This document shows positions 1 through 6,291 of a stretch of DNA of 40,184 bases, piece after piece. This stretch comes from Lachnospiraceae bacterium (GTDB taxonomy: Bacteria; Bacillota; Clostridia; Lachnospirales; Lachnospiraceae). The stretch is taken from NCBI GenBank assembly GCA_024697065.1, contig JAILGE010000038.1:1-40184 (forward strand), read 5' to 3'. The position numbers and the translations under genes are program-made. Below the pieces are notes generated by a model. It did no database searches. It was not told the DNA's origin and saw only the letters and a list, made by a program, of their open reading frames with translations. How positions within the stretch are numbered: the stretch's first letter is position 1; each line of letters opens with the position of its first letter.

Positions 1-94
1 ATCCGTTCCTTGCAAAGTAAAGCGAGGACTCCTTGATGATCCTGTTCCTTGTGTTATCACGTATTTCCTGATTCTTCTTCTGTGATCGCGGCAT
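1..94 (-). CDS. TetR/AcrR family transcriptional regulator, N-terminal fragment (cut by window edge)
   Basis: Reading leftwards from an ATG at 94-92, the first 31 codons begin MPRSQKKNQEIRDN and continue through an R-I-I-K-E-S-S-L-Y-F-A-K segment. This is the typical start of a TetR N-terminal helix-turn-helix: a basic leader, then helix 1 with I..AA..LF-like spacing. A purine-rich site (AAATGAGG) lies just upstream of the ATG. The rest of the gene, including the ligand domain, lies outside the window, so the ligand is unknown. A palindrome typical of TetR operators sits about 23 bp upstream of the start, suggesting autoregulation. The family call rests only on this short stretch and its operator. 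Confidence 0.6.
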   Translation of the reverse strand, partial: MPRSQKKNQEIRDNTRNRIIKESSLYFARNG

Positions 95-116
95 CGGTAT
101 TACCTCATTTATCTAA

Positions 117-134
117 TGAATAAATATTCATTCA
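117..134. promoter_or_regulatory. Probable TetR-family operator (18-bp palindrome)
   Basis: TGAATAAATATTCATTCA is a near-perfect dyad: TGAAT and ATTCA arms around a palindromic AATATT core, with one asymmetric pair. It lies just upstream of the leftward TetR-like gene. TetR-family regulators commonly bind TGAATGAATATTCATTCA-like sites and repress themselves; the assignment to this regulator is inferred from position. Confidence 0.6.
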
Positions 135-182
135 ATAAACTGAAGATATCACTAATTGTGTTAGTTGTAAAGTTGGGGATTG

Positions 183-228
183 AATTGTCTCACCAATTGT
201 CTCACTTTCTGAAAAAAGTGAGGCAATT
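183..228. repeat. Tandem AATTGTCTCAC repeat with overlapping hairpin
   Basis: AATTGTCTCAC occurs at 183-193 and again at 195-205. The second copy also starts an inverted repeat: AATTGTCTCACTT (195-207) pairs with AAGTGAGGCAATT (216-228) with one G-T mismatch around an 8-nt loop. No T-run follows, so it is unlikely to be an intrinsic terminator. It lies between the TetR-like gene and the carbonic anhydrase remnant and could be a regulator site or mRNA structure. Confidence 0.45.
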
Positions 229-311
229 CAGGAATTAAGGGAACTATTGAGACCGAAGTTTAAGCTGTCCCTAAGCCTTATGATATAATTACCTTGTCTG
301 GGGGGGTGTTT

Positions 312-491
312 ATGCCACAGGCTATCGGTGCGGAGAAAGATGATTACAAGGCAGCAGTGCTCAATGTGAAGCAGAGCGTGAGCATTATAGAATCAAGTCC
401 GGAAATTCAGAATGACGAGGAGCATGGATTAAAGGTGATCGGTGCAGTGTATCGTATTGAAGATGGGACGGTTGAATTTATAAATGAATGA
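312..491 (+). pseudogene. C-terminal remnant of a beta-class carbonic anhydrase
   Basis: The 59 residues from the ATG at 312 contain an NVKQSV..I..SPEI segment followed by HGLKVIGAVYRIEDGTVEFI. This matches the end of beta-carbonic anhydrases: the last helix with NV..S...I...SP, then the final strand pair with G.VYDIETG.V.F. The zinc-ligand Cys/His/Cys residues and the active site lie upstream in the family and are absent here; no matching coding sequence is visible in the 200 bases before it. An in-frame TTG at 294 would add six residues. A G-rich tract precedes the ATG by only 4 nt. It is most likely a truncated leftover, though a small expressed protein cannot be excluded. Confidence 0.55.
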
Positions 492-522
492 TAACACTAG
501 TGGGATGGTGAATAATTAAATC

Positions 523-1695
523 ATGGTTACTCTTCTTTTGATCGTCATTTACATTGCTTTTATCGGTCTTGGAATTCCGGATTCTCTATTCGGAACCGCC
601 TGGCCTGCCATTTATACGGAATATGGTCTTCCGATTTCTCTCGGTGGAGTAATAACGACGGTTACTTTTATCGGAACAACAATATCCAGCCTTCTTAGTG
701 CCCGGCTTATCAGGAAGTTCGGAACAGCCCGTCTGACAGCCGGCTGCACTCTTCTTACAGCATTGGCTTTGCTTGGCTTTTCGCTCTCGCATAGTTTTGC
801 AATCCTGTTTATCTTGGCTATTCCATTGGGGCTGGGAGCCGGTTCTATAGACACCGCGCTCAACAATTATGTAGCTTCACATTACAATGCCTCTCAGATG
901 AGCTTTCTGCATTGCTTTTATGGAATAGGCGTAACAGTAAGCCCTTTTATACTTGCCATTGTGTTCAGAAATGGTACCGATTGGAGAAGGGGATACGGCA
1001 TTGCTACGATGATTCAGTTCGTAATTGCAGCTGTAGTGATCTTTTCACTTCCGCTTTGGAATAAAGTCAGAGAGAAGAATGAAAGCTCTGAAAGCGAGAT
1101 AAAGAGCCTGTCAATTATCGAAGCGTCAAAGATCCGCGGCGTTAAAGTGATGTGGCTTTTGTTCTTCTGTACTTGCTCGATAGAACTTACCGTTGGAGCG
1201 TGGAGCAGTACTTTCCTGGTAGAGAGCAGAGGCGCGACAGAGGAGCTTGCAGCGAGGACGGTAACTTTCTATTATCTCGGAATGACATTGGGAAGATTCC
1301 TGTCAGGAATTTTGGCCCGTAAAATACACAGTCGAACGATAATATCGATCGGTTCTGTTGTTTTGGGAATAGCTCTTTTGACACTTATCATTACCAACAA
1401 CAGTTATATAGCCATAGCGGCTTTGTTTCTTATCGGATTAGGCAACGGACCGATGTTTCCGAATCTCAATTATCTTACGCCCGAGCAATTTGGTGAAGAT
1501 CTTTCGGCAGCACTTATCGGTGCGCAGATGGCAGTTGCTAATATTTCCATCGTCATAGCGCCGCTCCTTTTCGGATTCCTTGGCCAGGCATTGGGTATGG
1601 GCATATTCGGATGGTTCCTGTTGTTTTTTTATATTTTTCTGGTAATAGGCGTTATACTTAACAGAAGACAGTTCAAAAAGAACGGAACAACTTGA
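523..1695 (+). CDS. MFS transporter
   Basis: A 390-residue hydrophobic protein with about 11-12 membrane-spanning segments and the typical MFS two-halves layout. Early in the first half comes a G-I-P-D-S-L-F-G-T-A-W-P motif, followed by the loop 2-3 region with R-L-I-R-K-F-G. A charged central loop (about residues 180-205, K-N-E-S-S-E-S-E) separates the halves. The second half has the repeated G.L...I..R loop (GRFLSGILARKIHSR). The family is most like FucP/YfkF-type transporters of Firmicutes. The substrate cannot be told from sequence; sugar or small-molecule transport or export is possible. The ribosome site is weak (GGTG 13 nt before ATG). It stands alone between a gene remnant and uncertain small ORFs. 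Confidence 0.85.
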   Translation: MVTLLLIVIYIAFIGLGIPDSLFGTAWPAIYTEYGLPISLGGVITTVTFIGTTISSLLSARLIRKFGTARLTAGCTLLTALALLGFSLSHSFAILFILAIPLGLGAGSIDTALNNYVASHYNASQMSFLHCFYGIGVTVSPFILAIVFRNGTDWRRGYGIATMIQFVIAAVVIFSLPLWNKVREKNESSESEIKSLSIIEASKIRGVKVMWLLFFCTCSIELTVGAWSSTFLVESRGATEELAARTVTFYYLGMTLGRFLSGILARKIHSRTIISIGSVVLGIALLTLIITNNSYIAIAALFLIGLGNGPMFPNLNYLTPEQFGEDLSAALIGAQMAVANISIVIAPLLFGFLGQALGMGIFGWFLLFFYIFLVIGVILNRRQFKKNGTT

Positions 1696-1699
1696 ATGT

Positions 1700-1895
1700 G
1701 TGAGAAGATTAAGTGAATTTGATGCATGCTATGATGAAGTGCAGGATATCGATACAATTTATTTAGAGATATATTTATATAAGGAGAGACCAGATGAGGA
1801 TGCCAGCCTTTGGAATGTTAAGGTGCTGGCCAGTACAGGTTCGCAAACATGCGGCAGCAGGTTTTACAGATCATAAAGAGAGAGTATTTGCATAA
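1700..1895 (+). other. Intergenic stretch with two overlapping small ORFs of unknown status
   Basis: Two short frames overlap here. A GTG-started frame (1700-1876, 58 codons) is acidic in its first half and contains W-N-V-K-V-L-A-S followed by T-C-G-S-R-F. A second frame starts at ATG 1794, seven bases after a good AAGGAG site, and runs 33 codons to TAA at 1893-1895. Neither is recognised. The first reads like protein (mixed composition, no obvious low complexity) and may be a gene remnant in keeping with the decayed sequences on either side; the second has the better ribosome site. Confidence 0.25.
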
Positions 1896-1930
1896 CATAT
1901 ACTTATAGGAATATAGGATAGGGGATCATA

Positions 1931-2482
1931 ATGGTATTATTTATAAACGCATGTGTTCGTAAAAATTCTCGCACGAGGAAGTTGGCGGAAGCGTTGTTAT
2001 CAGGGATAAAAGATGAGGTTTGCGAGGTGAAAGTTGCTGACATAGCTTTCCCTGTCGCAAACGAAGATTTCCTGAAAAAGAGAGATAGTCTGATCGCCAA
2101 AGGCGAGTGGGATGATCCCTTATTTGATCTTGCAAGGCAGTTTGCATCGGCTGAAAGCATCATCGTTGCCGCACCTTATTGGGATCTGTCATTTCCGGCA
2201 TGCCTGAAACAGTATTTCGAGCAGATAAATGTTCTTGGCATCACATTTGAATACAGCGCCGAAGGGCTTCCTGTACCTAAGTGCAATGCAGATAAACTCT
2301 ATTACGTGACAACTGCAGGCGGAGCATTTGTACCGGAAGAATTCGGATTCGGATATATTAAGGCATTAGCGCAGGGATTTTACGGTATTGACGACGTAAG
2401 GCTGATCAAGGCAACTGGACTTGATATAGATGGCGCTGATGTCGATGAAATAATGGGAAAAGCTATCGATTCTGTACAGTAA
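1931..2482 (+). CDS. NAD(P)H-dependent FMN oxidoreductase, flavodoxin-like fold (azoreductase/quinone reductase type)
   Basis: 183 residues, the usual size of the Flavodoxin_2/FMN-reductase families. It opens with a beta strand and phosphate-binding loop (MVLFINACVRKNSRTRKLAEAL). The FMN-contact strand with A-A-P-Y-W-D-L-S-F-P follows at about residues 76-86, where azoreductases have P.YN...P. The T-T-A-G-G motif near residue 125 matches the flavin-binding loop, and a F-G-F-G-Y-I-K-A segment matches the A-G-F-D-x-x-x-x-L-R region. Such soluble enzymes transfer two electrons from NAD(P)H to quinones, azo compounds or nitroaromatics. The ATG follows a GGGGATCATA purine stretch. It appears to be a single-gene unit; the physiological substrate is unknown. 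Confidence 0.8.
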   Translation: MVLFINACVRKNSRTRKLAEALLSGIKDEVCEVKVADIAFPVANEDFLKKRDSLIAKGEWDDPLFDLARQFASAESIIVAAPYWDLSFPACLKQYFEQINVLGITFEYSAEGLPVPKCNADKLYYVTTAGGAFVPEEFGFGYIKALAQGFYGIDDVRLIKATGLDIDGADVDEIMGKAIDSVQ

Positions 2483-2548
2483 TCCCGATCCAAGATTCTT
2501 GGTGGAACACGATAGAAAGATCACCCGTGGACCCATCAAATGCAGATC

Positions 2549-2697
2549 TCAATCTCTTCTAAATAAAAACTCTGAAACCGGCGCCATTCTGCCAAATCCG
2601 GCGTTATTAACAAGATACTTTATATAACACTGCCTTCTTTCTGCCCCTGCCTGATCATCTTCTCGGTTGTCTTGTAAAACGATGGATCTGCCTTGCA
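2549..2697 (-). pseudogene. Decayed fragments: short-chain dehydrogenase motif and a TetR-like tail
   Basis: On the minus strand one frame reads Y-L-V-N-N-A-G-F-G-R-M-A-P-V-S-E, the NNAG region of classical short-chain dehydrogenases, and stops at 2551-2549. Just upstream in a different frame is K-A-D-P-S-F-Y-K-T-T-E-K-M-I-R-Q-G-Q-K-E-G-S-V-I followed by a stop, which has the character of the last helices of a TetR-type ligand domain. Neither fragment has a proper start or the rest of its fold. The SDR motif match is reasonably specific; the second is a guess from style. The rest of the 2483-2807 gap shows no other supported feature. Confidence 0.4.
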
Positions 2698-2807
2698 TTA
2701 TTCATCCATATATTATCATGACGCTTTTCTGAGTGTTAGTTGTTGTGATACGTGTTTTTTCGGAAAAAGACAGATGCCGACGGACCTGCATTTCGGATAA
2801 TTATGAT

Positions 2808-2836
2808 TTGACAAACAGAATGTATTACTGTACTAT
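2808..2836 (+). promoter_or_regulatory. Promoter of the GntR/ABC operon
   Basis: A perfect -35 box TTGACA (2808-2813) is followed after 17 bp by TACTAT (2831-2836), which has the conserved TA....T positions. The expected transcription start is about 2843, some 50 nt before the regulator's ATG. The -10 box lies inside the palindrome at 2828-2849. Confidence 0.75.
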
Positions 2837-2849
2837 CCAAATAGTACAG
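2828..2849. promoter_or_regulatory. Perfect 22-bp operator for the YtrA-type GntR regulator
   Basis: Arms CTGTACTAT (2828-2836) and ATAGTACAG (2841-2849) are exact inverted complements around CCAA. GntR/YtrA-type repressors typically recognise palindromes with a GTACTA/TAGTAC core. The site overlaps the -10 box and the likely transcription start, so binding would block initiation. Repression by the gene product immediately downstream is inferred. Confidence 0.75.
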
Positions 2850-2894
2850 CGCGAAATTAATGAAATGTATGAAAAAGAGAAAGGAGCAGTGTTA

Positions 2895-3239
2895 ATGTCT
2901 TGGAATCTGGATTCAGACAGACCTATTTTCCTGCAGATCGTAGAGAGGATTGAGTCTGATATCGTTTCCGGGAAATACCTGCCGGGAGATAAGTTGCCAT
3001 CGGTCAGAGAACTCGCGGTGGAAGCGGCGGTGAATCCCAATACGATGCAAAAAGCATGCACAGAGCTTGAAAGGATAGGCCTGGTATACAGCCAAAGGAC
3101 TAATGGAAGATTTGTTACGGAGGATAAGAAACAGATCGACCGGATCAGAAAAGAAATGGCTAAAAGGACAGCGCAGGAGTATCTCCGGAAAATGAAAGAG
3201 ATGGGTATCGATAGAGATGAAGCCATGAGGCTTTTATGA
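2895..3239 (+). CDS. GntR family transcriptional regulator, YtrA subfamily
   Basis: A 114-residue protein. Residues 1-75 form the winged helix-turn-helix of GntR proteins: W-N-L-D-S-D-R-P-I-F-L-Q-I at the start, then G-D-K-L-P-S-V-R-E-L-A and N-P-N-T-M-Q-K-A, with the wing G-L-V-Y-S-Q-R-T-N-G-R-F-V. A short charged helical tail of about 40 residues replaces the large effector domain; this small size defines the YtrA group, which controls adjacent ABC transporters. The start at 2895 is chosen because AAAGGAG lies 9 nt upstream and an open frame extending farther would run through the promoter and operator. Its stop overlaps or abuts the ABC ATPase gene. The inducing signal is unknown; cell-envelope antibiotics are typical for the subfamily. 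Confidence 0.9.
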   Translation: MSWNLDSDRPIFLQIVERIESDIVSGKYLPGDKLPSVRELAVEAAVNPNTMQKACTELERIGLVYSQRTNGRFVTEDKKQIDRIRKEMAKRTAQEYLRKMKEMGIDRDEAMRLL

Positions 3240-3250
3240 GGGGAGAAAAC

Positions 3251-3946
3251 ATGAGCATTATATTGGAGTGTAATAATCTGAGTCACAAATACGGCAAAAA
3301 GACAGCATTAGACGATATTTCCTTTTCGATCGAAACAGGAAAGGTTGTCGGACTCTTTGGACCCAACGGTAGCGGAAAAACTACATTGATCAAGAAGATT
3401 GTCGGACTGTTATTGGATGATAAACAGTCAGTCAAAATAGACGGTAAACCGGTGGGGGAAACAACTAAAGCTATAGTGTCTTATTCACCGGACAGACTTG
3501 CATTCAAAGGAAATCGAAAAATTTCTTACCTGTTGGATTTCTATGAGCTGATGTATGACGATTTTGACAGAGCCCATGCGGAGGAAGTCCTTGCAGGACA
3601 GGGAATACAGAAAGATGAATGCATTGGAAAACTGTCTAAAGGGACATGTGAGAAGATACAGATCATTCTGGTGATGTCGAGGAAAGCTAAGCTCTATATC
3701 TTGGATGAACCTTTTTCAGGTATAGATCCTGTAGCAAGAGAGACGGTAATCAGGATAATGCTTCAGAATATGTCTGAGGAAGCTTCCCTTCTTTTATCAA
3801 CACATCATATTCAGGAGACGGAGCAGATCATTGATGACGCTATCTTTCTGAAAGAAGGAAAGATCGTATTTCAAAAGAGTGTGGAAGAGATGCGTGAGGA
3901 AAGCAGCCGTTCACTGAATGATGCTTATATGGAGGTGTTTCGATGA
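3251..3946 (+). CDS. ABC transporter ATP-binding protein (YtrB-like)
   Basis: 231 residues. Walker A GPNGSGKT is at residues 37-44. The signature is L-S-K-G-T (about 128-132) instead of LSGGQ. Walker B L-Y-I-L-D-E-P-F-S-G-I-D-P is at about 148-160, and the switch histidine lies in L-S-T-H-H. An ATG at 3236 overlaps the regulator stop (ATGA), but the one at 3251 has GAGGGGAG at proper spacing and gives the family's normal start, so it is preferred. The next gene overlaps its stop by 4 bp, indicating translational coupling to the membrane subunit. As in other YtrA-type cassettes the ATPase probably powers an exporter or envelope-stress transporter; the substrate is not visible. Confidence 0.9.
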   Translation: MSIILECNNLSHKYGKKTALDDISFSIETGKVVGLFGPNGSGKTTLIKKIVGLLLDDKQSVKIDGKPVGETTKAIVSYSPDRLAFKGNRKISYLLDFYELMYDDFDRAHAEEVLAGQGIQKDECIGKLSKGTCEKIQIILVMSRKAKLYILDEPFSGIDPVARETVIRIMLQNMSEEASLLLSTHHIQETEQIIDDAIFLKEGKIVFQKSVEEMREESSRSLNDAYMEVFR

Positions 3947-4803
3947 AAAATAAACTGATGAAACTGGAAATACGGGAAAATCGTAAACTTATTTTTTTTA
4001 TACTCTCATATATGGCAGTGCTATCCGTTGTAACAGGTATCGTAGCATCGATCGCTGAGAAATTCAGCTTACCTGCAGCGACGGAATTGGCAGTTGTACT
4101 TTCGCTATGTGCGATGATGGGGATATTGCTTATAGCGATCGTAATGGCAGGAAGATTTTACAGTCTGCTTTTTACTGAAGAGGGATTACTCAGACTTACT
4201 CTCCCTGTAAAAAACAGAGATCATTTACAGATAAATGTTAAACTTGGGATCATTACTCTTTATGTTTCTGTGATCATATACAGTACGATGATGGGAAGCA
4301 TAGACAGTGAGAATACAGCTTTCGGATTATACGGGGTAATGAAAGAGTACTATGGTAACTTTGTTACCGAATATGTGGGAATGAAAGCCTTTGCAACGAC
4401 GATATGTATTATCCTTGCTATAGCAGCAGTGATCGCGAACTATTACATTACATTTATCTTTGTATTAACACTGTCCCGATATATCGTTTCCCGTTACAGT
4501 GTAGTACAAAAGAAAGGCGTGATCTTTATTGCGGGGATAACGTTGTTCAATATTCATTTATTGATGATGTGGGCCATCACTAATCTCATTGAAGAGATTG
4601 AGGCAGATCTGTCACACTTTCAATTGTATGGATTTCCTCCGGCTGAAAATGCAACTTTTATGGACTTCCTGAGATATAACCCTGAAGGAGAATGGGTTAA
4701 AGACGTAATATTTGCAGGAATGTATATAATAGTATACGGTATCACAGCTGTTATAATGTACAGAACAGTAAGGAGCATACTGGATAGAAAGCTCGAAGTG
4801 TGA
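3943..4803 (+). CDS. ABC transporter membrane subunit (ABC-2 type)
   Basis: 286 residues with about six hydrophobic segments: residues 15-38, 47-72, a pair near 100-125, 145-180, 195-215 and 260-280. This is the layout of the ABC-2 permeases that pair with a separate ATPase. It contains R-L-T-L-P-V-K-N-R, a motif often seen after the second helix in these permeases (T.P..R..I..SK). The start codon overlaps the ATPase stop in ATGA, so the two are co-translated. No enzyme motif is present. It is the last gene of the operon; no clear terminator is visible in the 166 bases downstream. Confidence 0.8.
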   Translation: MKNKLMKLEIRENRKLIFFILSYMAVLSVVTGIVASIAEKFSLPAATELAVVLSLCAMMGILLIAIVMAGRFYSLLFTEEGLLRLTLPVKNRDHLQINVKLGIITLYVSVIIYSTMMGSIDSENTAFGLYGVMKEYYGNFVTEYVGMKAFATTICIILAIAAVIANYYITFIFVLTLSRYIVSRYSVVQKKGVIFIAGITLFNIHLLMMWAITNLIEEIEADLSHFQLYGFPPAENATFMDFLRYNPEGEWVKDVIFAGMYIIVYGITAVIMYRTVRSILDRKLEV

Positions 4804-4984
4804 CGAACGATACAGCGATGATAATGATGTATTTACACGTGGGTTTGATAATATATATCAATATGCTTCAGTAAGTCGATGTACTCTGGCAATCTCTTCG
4901 GGAATGCATCATCTGCTCACTTTGGATGGTATAATAATTCAGAGGAGGGAAGCTTGATTAAACGTTCTAATGGAGATGACGGAT

Positions 4985-5470
4985 ATGTTGATAAGAAATG
5001 CTTCAATAGATGACCTGGATGCTATCGCTTTTGTGGAAGAGCAGTGCTTTTCGCCTGCGGAGACAGCACCTGCAGAGGCTTTTGAAGAAAGATTAAAGAT
5101 CTATCCTGATCATTTCTGGCTTATGTTTGATGCAGATAAGCTTATTGCATGTGTGGATGGGTTTGTGACTGATGAGCCTGATCTGACTGATGAAATGTAT
5201 GAAAGAGCAGATATGCATAATGAGAACGGAAAGTGGCAGATGATCTTTGGTGTTACTACATTAAGTGAATACAGAAACAAAGGATATGCAGGGCAGCTCA
5301 TAAAGAGAGCAATAGAAGACGCCAAAAAGCAGGGGAGAAGCGGTCTTGTACTTACCTGCAAAGATAAGCTGGTTGATTTCTATTCAAAGTTTGGATTTGT
5401 AAATGAGGGACATACAGAGAAGTCAAAGCATGGTGGCATTACCTGGAATCAAATGCGTTTGACGTTTTGA
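4985..5470 (+). CDS. GNAT family N-acetyltransferase
   Basis: 161 residues from ATG 4985. It opens with L-I-R-N-A-S-I-D-D-L-D-A-I, the usual first strand and helix of GNAT proteins, followed by E-E-Q-C-F-S-P-A-E as in the arylalkylamine acetyltransferase-like subgroup. The acetyl-CoA loop V-T-T-L-S-E-Y-R-N-K-G-Y-A-G-Q-L is near residue 95-110, and the C-terminal Y-S-K-F-G-F-V-N-E-G element closes the fold. ATGs at 4970 and 4976 are possible, but GGAG at 4972-4975 is well placed for 4985. The AGAGGAGGGA at 4941-4950 is too far for this frame. The preceding gap 4804-4984 holds no supported gene. The acceptor amine is unknown. Confidence 0.8.
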   Translation: MLIRNASIDDLDAIAFVEEQCFSPAETAPAEAFEERLKIYPDHFWLMFDADKLIACVDGFVTDEPDLTDEMYERADMHNENGKWQMIFGVTTLSEYRNKGYAGQLIKRAIEDAKKQGRSGLVLTCKDKLVDFYSKFGFVNEGHTEKSKHGGITWNQMRLTF

Positions 5471-5488
5471 ATTCACATTCGTGAATTC
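5469..5488. repeat. Inverted repeat between two genes
   Basis: GAATTCAC and GTGAATTC form a perfect 8-bp inverted repeat around ATTC, starting within the acetyltransferase stop codon and ending 5 nt before the AAGGAGG of the next gene. There is no T-run, so it is not a classic terminator. It may be a protein-binding site or an mRNA hairpin next to the ribosome site. Confidence 0.4.
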
Positions 5489-5505
5489 TCCTCAAGGAGG
5501 TAGAA

Positions 5506-6270
5506 ATGTTATCAAAAAATGAATACCCGATACTGGAATACGATGATGCAAAAACAGCAAAATTAAATCCGGATTCTTTTAAACCCGGGAAATTTAAGAC
5601 CAACAAAATGGTTATCACTTTTTTCCCGGAGGTCATGAAAAAACTCATAACAGAAGAGAGATTGAGTTTAGATACCATAATACCCGGAGAAAATCCGGTT
5701 GAGATATACAGATTCAATGATGATCCCGGTGTTCTCATAACTCTCGGACAGGTGGGCTGTCCTGCATGCGCGGGTAATCTTGATCTGTTCAATGAGATGG
5801 GAGTTAATAAGGTTATGTTCTGCGGTGGAGGAGGGGTACTTGACCGGAATATTGAAGTTGGACAGCTGCTTTTGGTTGAAGGAGCCATAAGAGATGAAGG
5901 TTTTTCGTATCATTATCTTCCTCCTTCAAGAGTAGTTTATACGGACAAGGGAACAACCGGGCGTATTGCAAAATACCTTGATGAAAACAATGTGCCATAT
6001 ATGCGCGGACTGACCTGGACTACTGACGCCATCTTCAGGGAAACTTCAGACAAGATAGAATCCAGAAAAGCAGAAGGTGGCAGGATAGTTGAAATGGAAC
6101 AGGCAGGATGTATCGCAGTTGCATGCTTCAGAGGTTTTGAATATGGCGCACTCATATACGGTGGCGATGATCTTTCAGGCGAAGAGTGGTCAGAGCGAGG
6201 CTGGAGAAGCAGAGAGGGCATCAGATACGATCTGGTAAACCTCTGTAAAAAACTTGTGTATATAATATAA
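5506..6270 (+). CDS. Nucleoside phosphorylase (uridine/purine phosphorylase family)
   Basis: 254 residues with the PNP_UDP fold. A T-L-G-Q-V-G-C-P-A-C-A-G stretch sits where the family has the G.G.G.P.A. phosphate/ribose-site loop. The G-V-N-K-V-M-F-C-G-G-G-G-V segment matches the G....R.GT.G.L region. V-E-M-E-Q-A-G matches the VEMEsA ribose-binding signature. The enzymes split nucleosides with phosphate to free base and sugar 1-phosphate. The usual Arg of R.GT is not present in the C-G-G-G-G stretch, so substrate or chemistry may differ from Udp/DeoD; it resembles the less-studied clostridial nucleoside phosphorylase-like group. AAGGAGG lies 6 nt upstream of the ATG. The next gene begins 21 nt after its stop, possibly in the same transcript. 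Confidence 0.75.
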   Translation: MLSKNEYPILEYDDAKTAKLNPDSFKPGKFKTNKMVITFFPEVMKKLITEERLSLDTIIPGENPVEIYRFNDDPGVLITLGQVGCPACAGNLDLFNEMGVNKVMFCGGGGVLDRNIEVGQLLLVEGAIRDEGFSYHYLPPSRVVYTDKGTTGRIAKYLDENNVPYMRGLTWTTDAIFRETSDKIESRKAEGGRIVEMEQAGCIAVACFRGFEYGALIYGGDDLSGEEWSERGWRSREGIRYDLVNLCKKLVYII

Positions 6271-6291
6271 AATAAACATGGTACGGGGTTT

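Noticed and set aside
4804-4969. Minus-strand stretch reading F-P-K-R-L-P-E-Y-I-D-L-L-K-H-I in an otherwise empty gap
   Set aside because: Only 24 codons between stops with no start or ribosome site; it looks protein-like but cannot be tied to any family.
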